Assembly (NCBI GenBank): GCA_015680685.1
Contig: MNCI01036755.1
Coordinates: forward strand, 1 to 62,000
Direction: 5' to 3'
DNA length: 62,000 nucleotides
From: Gnetum montanum
Lineage: Eukaryota; Streptophyta; Gnetopsida; Gnetales; Gnetaceae
Made by a program: the position numbers and the translations under genes. The notes below the pieces were generated by a model, which saw only the letters and a list, made by a program, of their open reading frames with translations, ran no database searches and had not been told where the DNA came from. This document shows positions 38,868-50,960 of this stretch, piece after piece (position 1 is the stretch's first letter; each line of letters starts with the position of its first letter).

Positions 38868-40699
38868 CTACAATCACATGGGGTCAAGCGTTAGTAAGGT
38901 TGTTTTTGAAATTAAGTTATACCTTACTGCTTACCTTAATTAATGATCTTATTTTATCTCTATGTGATCTTGATTGAAATATTGTAATAATGAGTATGTG
39001 TTACTTAGGTGGTTTCCAATTTTAATTTCCCGGTATGCCTAGGGGTTAATTGATTTTTGGGCACAATTATTCTAAGTGTTATAGCTAATTACCCTAGATG
39101 ATGTTCTTTGGGCGATGATAAATTCCAAAAATGTTAGGTGCTTTTCGGTAGGTGTCCCTCCCCCACGACTAAGCTGAACACTTCGGGTTCAAGTAGGTTT
39201 AAATGGAATTAAAATCGAAGTACCAATGAGTGAGATATAGTGAGAAAAACAAGGGTCGCTCAATCGCAAGTCGTAGAAAATGATGCTAAGTGTTGCAGGG
39301 CCTATTTATAGGTTGCAGGGACGTGATATCATGGCCCTAGTGACATGAGGCATAACAAAAATACCGAATTTTTAAATGATTTTCTTGAAATCAATGTTGT
39401 AACTTGAGGAAATTGGGCTATTATGAAGGAGTTCTAGGGTAATTCCATTAATTCAAAAGGCACAATTAATGATGATGGTGTGGATTTTATCAATAAAACC
39501 TGGGGTGGTAAGAAAAAGTTATGTGATGGTTCATGGGAACGTTGAAATTTAGAGGGGTAATAGTAAGGAAAGAATGTTATGAAAAATAAGCTGAGGGTAA
39601 GAAATGGTGTGTGTGAGCTATATTATAAGTGAAGATTACACAAGTGGGTCCTCCCCAGAGCAGGTTTCAACCTATAATGCCCTTGTGTAACCACACTTAA
39701 AGTGTCCATGGGCACTAGAAGGGTTAGATGTAATCCACACTAATTCCATAAAACACACACATGTAATTATCATCGGAATGAGATGAGAATTCTATGCTAT
39801 ACGAGACATGAGCCACAATTACACGAACAGTGAGATGAGATGAACTATAGAAAGGGATCATAGAGATTGGGACATGAGGTAACTGACCCAGGGCATAATG
39901 AATCCTATGTGTAAAGCATGATTCATGTGTCATTAACCTATCGTTCCAAGATTAGAACCAAGTCCATTCCTCTGATCAGTGACACTGCATTGTTTCCTTG
40001 AATGATGAGTGACTATGAGAGTACCATAGCAATAAGGCATATGATCACTTGGCGTTTAGTTAAAGGGAGGAGTGATTTTTGTTGTGGAACTCTATTTTTT
40101 TTTGAAATACTGAATCCAGAGAAGCCATCAACCTTCAAGCATGGATGCATGTCTTTCCAATGGGACCCCCTAGAATAGCATTGGATTTTTGAGTGCCCTT
40201 TTGATAACTCTTACTCCCATTTTCGTTAGATCTACAAGTATCTTAGTACAACCACATTGCATGATAACTCCCACAACCAACACCAAAGAGAATCCACAAG
40301 TCCCCTTGATGTCCCACCCTAATCATTTCCTCTTGGCCCATCCTTCTTCATTTTGGGTACAATGAACACAAAATTAATTTTAAGTTGTTAATAATGTTAA
40401 GAATATCACTGTACCCTTGAACAGAACCTCTTATTTGTAGAGTGGATGAGTGGGTGTAATGGGCTCATTGTCCAAATAATTGGCCACTCGAGACTCGATA
40501 ACATAGAACACACCTCAACCAATGAGCCACATGAGTGTTTTATTCTTAGATGAGATTACTTATAAAAAATGTAAAGAGAAAAAAATACAAAAAGATAAAA
40601 CAAGAAATTGAAAAATGAAAAACTGGAAAATAAAAAGTTGTAAAATCAAAGAAAAAGAAAATGAAAGGTATTTATTAATCCTGCTTGCTATTAGAATGG
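38868..40699 (-). other. element C spacer between gag and extra ORF
   Basis: 1.8 kb with no gag, protease, RT or integrase motif in any frame. A-rich stretches lie at 40560-40670. An autonomous element would have pol here. Confidence 0.55.
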
Positions 40700-42670
40700 G
40701 GGGTATTCCTCATAGCTAAACGATTAAGGATGGCAAGGATAAATAAATGATGATGGGGATCCTTGCATGTTGGAAATATTGGAACTTGGCCATACTTACC
40801 CCATCAGGTTTCACACACCTGATTATAGTAAGCATAGTGGGGCAATTTATATCATGTAGTTCCCAGATAACGAGTTGACCCACTATGATATTTAGGACCG
40901 TTAGATGATATGCAAGGATCAAGATGTTGCCTTTCATGACTGTGTTCATTAGGCCATATGGTTGTTGGAGTGTTAGTTGGTAGCCCTGATGAAATGACAT
41001 GAGGCGTTGGGTTTGAAGGTAAGGATGCACCACAGTGTTGGGTTTGTGCTAAGTTGGAGGATGCAGTGGCCTTGGAATCATGGTGTCCCTTCTTAGGGTC
41101 ATTTCTAAAGAAGGGGCACCTTTGATGTTGCTAAGGTCTCTCACTGTTGTTGGCAATATTAGCACAAGTGACATTAGGGGGTTGTTGCGGTGGTGCAGAC
41201 ACCTTGGGAACAGTTGGTGGCAATGTAGAAGGAGGAAAAGGATGAGAATGTTGAAAATTAGGAGAAGTGTAAGGTACACAAGGCGGTGGTTGTGTTGAAG
41301 ACCTGGGTTGTTAGTATTGAGGAGAATAGTAATGTCGTGAGATAGAGTATGTTAACCCAGTTGGAGAAATAGGATGTTGAACAAGAAAAGCGTTTGGGTT
41401 TGGATGATATGAAGGATGTCTCCAATTTAGAGGTGGTCTCCCCCATGACTGGGATTGTTGCCACTGTGATCGAACACAGTATCTTTGTACAAAATTTGGA
41501 TGTAACGTGTTTTCCCAACGCTGATGTAAATGTAACAATATTGGGCATTGGCCCTTGGGGTGATTGTAAAGGCATATGTTGCATTTAGACGTATGATTGG
41601 TAGTTGAGTTCTGATTTTCCTTATCCCTTCTTTCCGATTATCTAATGTTTTATCCTGCTTCTTGGGTTTTCAAAACTCTATCTCCAATAATATCAATAAA
41701 TTCTCCACACTTTGTATATGTCCATTCCAACATCTTATTGATCTTTGCCTTGACTTCTTCTAGTGATTATTGTATTAGCAAAGATGATTCTTTCTCCTTG
41801 TGATAGGTTGATTTCTCCAATTTATGATTATGGACCTTTGTTAGGTTGAGATTTTGGTCCCATTGATGTTTTTCAACACTCTCCCATGTAGCCGTTTCTC
41901 CTTATTCTTTTGCGACTCGCTTAATAAGCTCTTGGACTTGATGGGTTTGTAGTTCGTATAGTTGACCTTGGGCATACATTCCTAAGGTCTCTCTTGTTTC
42001 ATCATAGAGCCCATCAATGATATGGTACATTAGCCTTTCCTTGGAGAACTCATGGCCTAGACAGTTGTTTAACAATGCATAATATCTTTCTAAGGCCATG
42101 TGCAAGGGTTCATGTTGTGCCTGTTTCCACCCTTGGATTTGTTTCCTCAAGGTTGAAACTCTTGCGTAGGTTTGATATATTTCGTTAAATAAATATACCA
42201 TTGTTGACCAATGTCATATTAAATTTTTTTTAATGATCTATACCATACTTTTGCTTGGACAATGAGTGTAATAGGAAAGAGCTTAAGTTTTTGCCAACCA
42301 GTATCAATGTTGTTCCATGTGCAGGCATCGTAGAAGGCTTGTAAGTATTGATACAGATCTAAGTCATAGCCTCTTGAAAAAGTAGGGAAGTTATTTAAAT
42401 CGAGCCTGGGTAGATGGCTCTCTTTACGATGCCTATGAGAGATTTGAATAGCCTCCTGTATTTGCATTAAGCTTGTAGTGGCTAGTGGGGGCTCATCGTC
42501 ATCAGGTAGGTTATGCTTTTGTGGGTTGGGATGACATTGTTTTTGTTGATGTTTATAAGAAACCTCCACTTTGGATTGCGTACTCCAATCTTCATTATTA
42601 GATAATTTGTTGGTTCTCCAATGAATTTCCTCACTAGATGTGGTATTATTATAGTTTGTAGGAGAGACAT
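40700..42670 (-). pseudogene. gag relic of element C
   Basis: Read downward from an ATG at 42670. 42569-42219 gives the N-terminal part with LPRLDLNNFPTFSRGYDLD and the capsid core AKVWYRSLKKI; 42201-41902 continues with ARVSTLRKQIQGWKQAQHEP and LERYYALLNNCLGHEFSKE. Near 41540-41580 is a Cys/His motif CNICLYNHPKGQC, spaced C-x2-C-x3-H-x4-C, one residue shorter than the usual knuckle. Below it the sequence is rich in Pro, Tyr and Ser. It corresponds part for part to the gag of element B. Stops and frameshifts are present. Confidence 0.8.
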
Positions 42671-42819
42671 GATTGTGAAGCTATGTGTGAATTTGTATGT
42701 GAAGTTGTGTGTGAATTTGTATGTGACTATAATTCATATTATAGTCTTGTAGGAGATATATCGTTAATTCCTATACAATGACCTTGTATGATATAACTAA
42801 TCTAGATAACTAGCACCAT

Positions 42820-42836
42820 CCCCGACAATGGTGCCA
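42820..42836 (-). other. primer-binding site of element C
   Basis: On the minus strand TGGCACCATTGTCGGGG begins one base after the 5' LTR. It differs from the tRNA-Asp site TGGCGCCGTTGCCGGGG by three transitions, two of them G to A and one C to T. It is the best preserved primer site of the family here. Confidence 0.8.
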
Positions 42837-42837
42837 A

Positions 42838-43713
42838 TGATGAGTGGCGAGGTACCCCTACACTCAACCATACGAATATGAGTGTTACACGCATGATCTG
42901 GTCGAACTTCATAGACAGACTAGTTGTGGCATCTAGATAGTTAGCCTTAGGTCACAGTTTGCTGTCTTCCCACCTGGACTAGTATTAGCTTTGTCACGTT
43001 TGGTTTGGTCCAAAGTGAGGTGTATGATGTGTTTCTAATCTAATGCTACACCTGAAGGCAATGGAAATTAATATTCACTAATCTAGGAGAGAGAGGGTAA
43101 GAGAATATAAACTAGCCTAAGTGCGATGAGCATCCGTTCCTTGATTATCTGTACACATCTTGGACTTCGTGCATGACTACCACTGGGATTACCAAGCGCA
43201 AATCCTAGGTACACTATTGGGTTACCAAGGAGTCACACTTAAATGCTCATAATCAAGTTGTACTCATTTTGTGTTTAACATGAGATAAGGGTGAGAAGAT
43301 ATTAACTAGGAAAGTAGTAAATAAAAATTAACTAAATAATTAATCTAAGTGAATGCTGCAATGATGAATCAATCTTGATCTTTATTGCTAGTCATGTGCG
43401 TGTCCAAGTACGTCACACTCAAATAAAGGATGCCGTACAATTACAATCATCACACTGCTGGCATACACTGGAAAATAATTCTAACTCTAAGAAGGGAAAA
43501 CTGCAAGAGTTTAGCTAAGGAACTAAGAACTAGATGCTAGAACAAGGAAAGCTGCCTCTTATTTATATAAATTGAGGCAGGCCGTGATATCGCGTATGCA
43601 ATATCGTGGCTAGGGATGCAATATCACGTACGGGATATAGCGTTGGCTGTGATATCGCAGGTGCGATATCATGGGTGCTTTATCGTAGCTGTCAGCAAAT
43701 TCATGACTCATCA
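42838..43713 (-). repeat. 5' LTR of element C
   Basis: 876 bp, TGATGAGTGGCGAGGTACCC to ATGACTCATCA, about 90% alike to the 3' LTR by eye. Its U3 has four GATATC-type palindromic blocks between 43583 and 43680. Confidence 0.9.
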
Positions 43714-45640
43714 TTAGGGTTGGAATTAGTGTTTTATTAGCTTCATAGGGTAGTGTAGGCATTTGGAAGGACTAAATTAACTATTTGGAGGTTGAATTTG
43801 GGCAACAAAAGTGATTTTTATGGCATTTCCCATCAAACTGCATTGGGCTAGTGTAGTCATGCATGACCTTAGCATAGTTGAGTGGAATTCAATGTTTCTA
43901 GAGCTTAAATAGAGTGAAATTTCAATTGGGGTGAGGTTGAATAGGGTTTTGTACTTCCCAAGTCAGTTTTGGGCCATTCAAAGTGGTATAATGCTGATCA
44001 ACCTTGCCATAAAACATGTTTTCACTATGACTACACTGGGCTAGTGTAGTCACAAGCTTCCCTAGTGTAGTCATGCATAAATTTTAATTTCTGGTAAGTT
44101 TCCATGTCTAATTGATCATGCTAATGAACCTTTGGGATTACTGGTGTAGCTAGCTAGGGTTTTGACATGAAAATTATCAATTCTAGTGGTTGTTTGGGTC
44201 TTGGGAAGGTGAAATACCTCTTAACTACATTGGCCCAGCATAGGCATGCCATCCTTAGTATAGTTAAGAGGTTTGTACTAAACAATGGTGAATTGTGGCT
44301 TGTTTCCTAGTGTTTTATGGTCTCAATAGGCTTTGGTAGGGTTTTAGGTCTTTTCTGGAGTCAATTTGAGCTATATCTAGCATATTTTGGTGTTTTCCAT
44401 GTGGACTACACTAGCATCCACTGATGACTACACTAGCCTAGCATAGGGATGCAATTTCCAACGTAGTTAGTATGCTTGGGATGGAAGATGGTGAATTTTT
44501 ATGGTGAAAATAGGCTCTAGTAGGGTTCTAGGATTTTCCAAAAGTTAATTTTAGTTATTTATGAATTGTTTTGTGATTTTTCATGTGGACTATACTGACC
44601 TTCACTAGTGACTATGCTGGCCTAGTGTAGGCATGCAATTCCTAGCATAGTTGTGATTGGAAAGTGTGTTTTGGGATGAAAAGTGGTGAGTTGTTTTAGC
44701 CTTGATTCCTAGTTTGGTAGGGTTTTGTATTTTTGGAAGTCAATTTGGCTTGGGAATGATCTATTTTGAGGTTTTTCATGTGGACTACACTAGGCATAAC
44801 TACATTGGCCCAACATAGGCATATAATTCTTAGGGTAGTTAGGCTTGGGATACTCATTTTGATGGATTTTTGCTTGATTGATTGATAGTCTAGGATCATT
44901 GGGAGCCCTGTGGAGGTGTGGATGTTATGGTATTGCATTTTGGAGGTTTATTATTGTTTGCATGGTTAATCACACTTGTAAACCTTATGACTATGTTGGA
45001 CTAGTGTAGTCATAAGTTTTGGTTGATTTTTTAGCATCATTTAATAAATTTCACAAAGTTTTGAAGCTATTGGAAGCTCTGACTAGGGTTTGGAAACATG
45101 GCATGAGGGTTTGGTATTGATTGTAATCTTGATGAGTGAGAAAATGCTTATTCCATTGTTGACTACACTGGTCTAGCATAGTCATGCTCTTGGCCAGCAT
45201 AGTCATGCCCAATAACCAATCTGTGATGAGATTTAAGGCTATTCAGATGCTTGGTAACTACTAATTCTAATAAAAAACTACTAATTTTGGTATAGAGTTC
45301 CATGGATCAATGCTAAGCATAAATGAGTTCATGGGAGGTGGTAAAAGGCATCATATCCCATTTGACTACACTAAACCAATGTAGTCACTTAGGAAAACAA
45401 ATTTTGTCATGAATTCTGAGGGCTTTTGTAGTTCAGTTGGCATAGATGTTGACACTTGGTTTAATAGCTCCAAAATGGGGCTCTATAGCATGTATGCAAG
45501 ATTGAGGATTAGGTTTTGGGAGTGGATGGAATTTGGCATCTATTCCAAGGCTCCCAAGGGTTTAAATCCTAGCGTACTTAGGCTTGGATGCCCAAATCCT
45601 AGTGTGGTCATGGTTTTCTTGGTTTACATGTTGAGCATCT
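43714..45640 (+). repeat. 189-bp tandem array, right part
   Basis: About nine strongly diverged units, recognisable by the core CTACACTGGCCYAGYRTAG followed by TCATGC. Core starts are near 43854, 44037, 44226, 44403, 44587, 44783, 44988, 45163 and 45365, giving steps of 175-205 bases (mean about 189). Between cores a GGTAGGGTTYTAGG block and a TTTTTCATGTGG block recur in the central units. No ORF or splice signal follows the period. Together with 35735-36015 this is one array split by element C. Confidence 0.75.
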
Positions 45641-45996
45641 AGTGAGGCCCATACTAAATTAGAAAATTTGGATGGAATGTCCTTTCTCTCACCCAACATA
45701 GTCTCACTTGCTAATTTGAATCTCTAAGTTCAATGGGAGTAGTGGATGTTCATCATGAAAACTAGGGTTTCATTGTGGTCACTTAGGTTTAAGTTGTTTT
45801 TCTATGCTTCAATCTTTGTAAAAATCATTTGCTATTCCTCCACTTCAAGTTGATGAGATCAAGATTGAAGCTATGTTCCTATTACTATCACTAGCCCTAG
45901 CATAGTCAACCCTTTTCCTACCCCAAGTGCCAACATAGTTGTTCTAGGATTGCCAACACTCAAGGATTTTTAGTGTTTTCTACATTAGTTTTAACC
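45641..45996. other. unassigned DNA between array and ORF K
   Basis: No gene seen. It still has weak echoes of the array core (ACCCAACATAGTCTCAC near 45696, GCATAGTCAACC near 45900). Confidence 0.4.
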
Positions 45997-46119
45997 ATGT
46001 CGAGAAGGAAGGCTCCTACTAAGAACCCTGCTTTGGAGGAGGTACATGTAGTAGCTCATGGTGTTTTACAACTTCTAGGTCCAAGGATTAGAGAAAGCTC
46101 CACCATTGCTTATTCTAGG

Positions 46120-47880
46120 TACATAACCTTGACTATTTTTCCATGAGAGATTATTCTGTTTCTAGCTTTGCACCTTTGTGTTTTCTCAAATCTAGGCTTG
46201 TGTGTTGATCATATTGGAATTTTGTAAAACTTCCCTTGTAAATTTAGATCATTTTTTACTTGTTTTTGATTTTTCTTAAGTTTTAATTTTTGTCTATGTT
46301 GTGGTATAAATGTTATTTTCTATGAATTCCATGGATTTTCTGCTTTTTCCAGCACAAAAAGTAATGTCACTTTTGAATTTTTTTCTAAGAAAATGACTTG
46401 GTATTTTAATTTTTCTAGGCTATGGAGTTACTAGATATTTGTTTTAGATCAATTTTATTTTTAAACCACTTGATTTTTCCTTACAATTAACTTTTTATTA
46501 GTGTTTTTGTGAAGCAATAGCAAGTGGGTTTTTAGTTTTCTGGCCATTTTTTGTGTAAATTTGGAATTTTTTCTATAATAAATGGTTAAATTTTTTTTAG
46601 TTCTATGGTTGTGGGTTTTTATTTTATTATTCAAAGATTCCAATGATTATGAAATCATTGAATTTGGATGAATGGTTAATTTATGGTGAGTGTTTTCCTG
46701 AAGTTGCCCAAAATGGTGTTTTGGCTACGATGACCACATTTAGGTTAATTTTGCATTTTTTTGTATCAAAATGGTTAAGAGATTTTTGGGTTTTCTTATT
46801 TTTGGTTTTTATTATATGGTTTTATGATTCCAATGGCTATGGAATCACAAAATTTGGATAACCAGTTAATGTTTTATGAAATTTTTGGTAAAGTGGTGTA
46901 GAATTTGGTTTTAAGGTAATTATGCATTTACCTCTNGTAAGATGGTTTTAACAATAATGGTTGTTGTATGGAATGCTAAGTGTCATCAAACAATCACACT
47001 AAAGTTTTCTAATAAGTAGTCTAGGAACTCCCTTGATCCTGGCCTAACCCATAGAGAGTAGATTTCCCACTTCATGTTGAGATGTGGAGTGTTGGGCCTA
47101 GGCATATGAAAGCAACATAGGAGCCCAACTAGCTCGATAACTATCATGATGAGCTTCAAAAAAGCCCTATACCATCCAACACATAATTGTTACAACCTTG
47201 TATAAACCAAAAGTAAAACTTAATAATCATAAAATACCAAAAATATTGCAATGTCAACATTTTCAGCCTTTACAACCAAATACCACTTCAACCAAGGAAA
47301 ATCACACTTGGGCAAAAATACTAGATGGAATAGTTAACACTTAAACGAAAATGACATTTTACAACCAAAAACATGGAAATGATAGTTTAGAATTGAAAAC
47401 ATAGAATTAATAGTTTAGAATTAAGATTTGGATTTTTATGATAAATTCCATGCTTAGGAAGAACTTAAAACACAACCAAATGCCATAACCCAAAATTCCA
47501 CAAAATGGAAGAACAACACCAAAAATGTAAGTAATGGCTACAGTNAAAATTGTCCAAAATTTTGGAGATGCTTGAAATTAGTTGATAGAACACTGATAAC
47601 ACCTTGCTTGTTGGCCATTGTGTGCATACATTGTTTCAAAACCCCCTGGCACTATCTACCATATAGAGGGGTATGTGTAATTGCTATAATTTAGTTTATT
47701 GTTAAGTCTCTTTTGTTATGTAATCAATTTATAATAATTTATGTTGTTTCACTCACCTACAGGTAGAAGGTAAATGATTAAGGATTTATCAAGAGTGACA
47801 ATGTTAACATAGGTTGTAATTAACATAGCACCTATTTTTTTGCTATGTTGTAGGAGTTTTTTCATCAGCTAAAGTTATTG
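46120..47880. other. AT-rich gap within ORF K
   Basis: T-rich on the plus strand to about 47000, then A-rich. It contains the two-unit repeat at 46595-46945 and two unresolved bases (46936, 47545). It could be an intron of K or inserted DNA; no LTR ends were found. Confidence 0.4.
46595..46945 (+). repeat. two-unit tandem repeat of about 175-189 bases
   Basis: GATTCCAATG(A/G)(T/C)TATG occurs at 46637 and 46826, followed in both by AAATTTGGAT-like and AATTNTGCATTT-like blocks in the same order. The step is close to that of the neighbouring array, but the sequence is different. Confidence 0.5.
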
Positions 47881-49377
47881 TAATTACTTCAGGATGCACT
47901 AAGAAGACATTAATCCTCAAGTTTGGTGAGGTGGAACCTATACAACACTAGTTGATTGACTAGACATTTGAGGCTATTCAAGTAAGAATTGTTCATGCAG
48001 GCTTGCTTGATGTCTTCATGGTCCCAAGCCCAATTTTTTCCATTATAGAGATGATGAACATTATTAAATATTTTAGCAAAGTTTTCAAGACATTTGTCAC
48101 CCATGTTCATGGTATGACTATAACTTTGGATGCTAACAAAGCAACCTTCAATGACCTATTTGGTGTTCCTGATGAGGGAACTATGGTTATCACCAAAGCA
48201 AGGAAGGAGGTGGACCACTGGGAGGAAGTGGAAGAGTGGTTAAACACTCGTTGTGGTAATAAGGGATCACTCTCTAAGCTGGTTCTAGGTTTTAGAGGCT
48301 AGAGAGATGTATCGCCTATTTTGATCCTGTGCATGTTCTAAGTTACTATTGTAGGAAAAGGTAATGAACATTGAACAAGTGTGGACCATGGAGAAGGTTC
48401 TTACCAAGGGAACCCAATTCCACTGGGTTGCTCATTTGGTTTCTAGGCTACATGAAAAAAACCTAAAGCTCTGAGATAATGGGGAAAACCTAAAGCTTCA
48501 AGAGAATCACATGATGAAGTGTCATGTGCATTTCACATTTTTTGCAGCTTACTTATGAATATTTGCAAATTTCCTTATAGTGAGAGAGGATGGATAATGG
48601 GTGAGTCAAGACCCATCCCAATTGACTAGGCCTTGGGTAAGGCATCTTTTTTTGACTATGCAGGCTTAGGATCCACTAGAGGATGTGGGTGAATTGCTAT
48701 TTATTAAGGGATTTGGTGGTAATCATTGTTCATCCCTTAACAACATGGGAAGAGAGCCTCATGTTGAGCAAGGAAGCATGGAGAAGGCCAAGAAGTTAGA
48801 CACTAAAGCTAAGGGTTCAGCTAGAGAAAAATTAAAGAGGCCTTTGGTTAATGAGATAGTGCTAGTCATAGAGGAGCCGTTCAAGAGAAGATTGATCATT
48901 AAGCTTAACTAGGTGCATGATGGAGTGAAAGGTATATTCTATTTATTTTATTATTTTTTGTTAATTTTTTTAAAGGTGTGATTTTAAGCAATGTAGTTAA
49001 GTAATGGTTTTGTCTTATGCAACATGTGTTAAGTTGTTCTATTTTTTGTAGTTGTTGTTCCTACAAGCAATTAACAAGATCAAGTGACCATAGTAGTGGT
49101 AGTAGCAGCTATGGTAGAATGAAGGCATTAAGAAGAAGAAGCATTACAGCATCATGAGGATGAGGGTCTATCCCATCATCCATTAGATAGCTTTGATGCC
49201 TTGTTCAGGGACTCACAGTTAGAGGTGAACCTCCTACCGTCATACTAGAGGGCCTTTTAGGTACTTATGATTTTTGGTTTCATATGTTATTTCATGTTTG
49301 GCCTTAGTTCCATGGACATTGTGGAATGGGAGCTAATATCTATGATTAGCCAAGGTGTACCTTCCTATTTTATGGCT

Positions 49378-50960
49378 TCTATGTATTGGCATCTTTGGAT
49401 GCTTTTGTTTTTCGAAAACTTCTTGCATGCTATAATAAATGTGTTTTTTCAACCCACATTTTTTCACGTAATGGAATACTGTGTTACTAAATGTAATGCA
49501 TGAATCCATTTTCTTTTTAATCTTACTAAATTCATTTTCTTTTGAAATTCTCAAGGAGAGATATCTTATCCCTAAGCATCAATTGTACTTACCAAGAATT
49601 TTCATAATGAGTGGAAAGTTTCCTTTGTAGCTCTCCATATGGATCACTAGAAAGTTTACTAAATATGATCACTTGGACATGGTAGTTACAATATCCTTCA
49701 TCAAAATTAATGGAACTATAATGGATTGGTCAACAAGCTCTAACCTAATGTTACATTTCTTAAGTAGACATAGGTTTTAAGTTTTATATATTTCATGAGA
49801 AATTAAGTTTACACTAGAAATTGAGTTTAATAGAGCCTAATGAGCGGAAAGGTACCCCTATGCTCAACTATACAAATACGAGTGTGTACGTGTGATCTGG
49901 TCAAACTCCGTGGATGAACTATTTGTGGCACCTAGATAGTTACACATTGATTGTAGTTCATTCTCTTCCTACTTGGACTAGTATTTGCTTTGTCACATAT
50001 GGTTTAGTCCAAAGTGAGGTGTATGATGGGATTTCTAATACTATGCTACTCCTAAAGACAATGGGAAACAATCTTGATTAAGCTAATTAACAATGGAAAA
50101 TGAAATCTATGCTACCCTAAGTGCGATGAGCATCCATCCTTAATCATCTACACGCATCTTAGACCTCTTGTACTGCTTTTGGGATTACCAATCACACATT
50201 ACTTGGGCACTACTAGATACGATACTGGGTTACCAAGTAGTTACACTTCAATGATCGTGATTAAGTCGTACTCATTTCACATTTAACAATAGGTATAGTA
50301 AATGAAAATAAAAGAAATATTAACTAAGAAAATAATAATTAATTAAAAGAAATTAAAAGTTAAGTGAATGCTGCAATGATGGAGTAATCTCAATCTTTAT
50401 TGCCAATCGTGTGCATGTTCAAGTACGTCACACTTGAAGAAAGGTTCTGTACAATTACAAGCATCACATTGCAGGCATGCACTTGGGAAAAGAAACTAAA
50501 AATTAACTAAAAACTGACAAAAAGACTCCCCCTAAAGACTTACTAGAATGAATCCCCTTCCCATGTTCCTAAGTGCTATATTTATAGGCCAACATAGGAA
50601 TCATGATATCATGTATATGATATCATATCTAGGTTGAGATATTGGGTACCCGATATCTTGTACTCGATATCAGGTACCTGATATCTTGTACTTGATATTG
50701 GGTACCTAATATCAGGGCCTGGAAAACTACAATTCATCAAAGCCTTTCATGGATCATTTCATGTAATCTATAAATAAATTAGAGGACTTCTAGGATCACT
50801 TATTTTTTTGGAAAGGTGTTCTACCTTTATCTAGTCTCTAACTTCATGGGTTAAGATGATAGTATAAACATTTTGTGATTTTTAATTTGAAGGTGACTTA
50901 GTCAATATCCTTAGGATAGTTTGAGAAGGATTTACAGCCAAAGATTTCTATGATGGTTTA
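49378..50960 (-). pseudogene. element H: protease-region relic of an Athila-like element
   Basis: Minus-strand sequence parallel to 16755-17410 of element F. 49554-49333 reads RISKENEFSKIKKKMDSCITFS, matching ISKENEFEMVKKKRIPCITYS in F, and 50760-50930 matches the stretch just upstream of F's protease. The relic is split by solo LTR G at 49838-50739. RT and integrase are not present below 49378, so it is a fragment. Confidence 0.65.
49838..50739 (-). mobile_element. solo LTR G inserted in element H
   Basis: 902 bp, starting TAATGAGCGGAAAGGTACCCC (first bases changed from TGATGAG) and ending ACAATTCATCA. The flanks GAGCC (49833-49837) and AAGCC (50740-50744) form a 5-bp duplication with one transition. 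Comparison with element F (17185-17200) confirms the empty site. Its U3 (50597-50722) is the richest of all in GATATC and GTAC palindromes. Confidence 0.85.

Larger units (their letters stand above)
36016..43713 (-). mobile_element. element C: second pol-less LTR retrotransposon
   Basis: 7.7 kb, minus strand, including a 1.0 kb solo LTR insert. The flanks are TCAGG (36011-36015) and TTAGG (43714-43718), a 5-bp duplication with one transition. 5' to 3': 5' LTR (42838-43713), primer site, gag (about 42670-40700), a non-coding spacer, a shortened extra ORF (38867-38109), polypurine site and 3' LTR (36016-36906). Pol is absent, as in element B, but the LTRs belong to a different subfamily, so loss of pol happened more than once or was inherited through a shared pol-less lineage. 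It lies inside the 189-bp tandem array. Confidence 0.85.
45997..48912 (+). pseudogene. ORF K: broken retroelement-type ORF with intron-like gaps
   Basis: An ATG at 45997-45999 opens MSRRKAPTKNPALEE and continues about 40 codons to a donor-like AG|GTACATAA. After an AT-rich gap, an acceptor-like TTACTTCAG near 47892 precedes readable sequence: 48003-48302 (FVTHVHGMTITLDANKATF, LFGVPDEG), then WVAHLVSRLHEKNLKL near 48410-48470, and 48685-48912 ending RRLIIKLN. The pattern resembles the Pfam 'putative plant transposon protein' domain (PF20167, from memory), as does the N-terminus of the extra ORFs in B and F. Frameshifts and stops are present. A possible further intron (GGTATATTC ... TTTTTTGTAG) lies at about 48930-49050. 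Role unknown. Confidence 0.45.

Noticed and set aside
43714-45640. CRISPR-like repeat array
   Set aside because: Units are about 189 bp, strongly diverged and in plant DNA, with no uniform short repeats or unique spacers.
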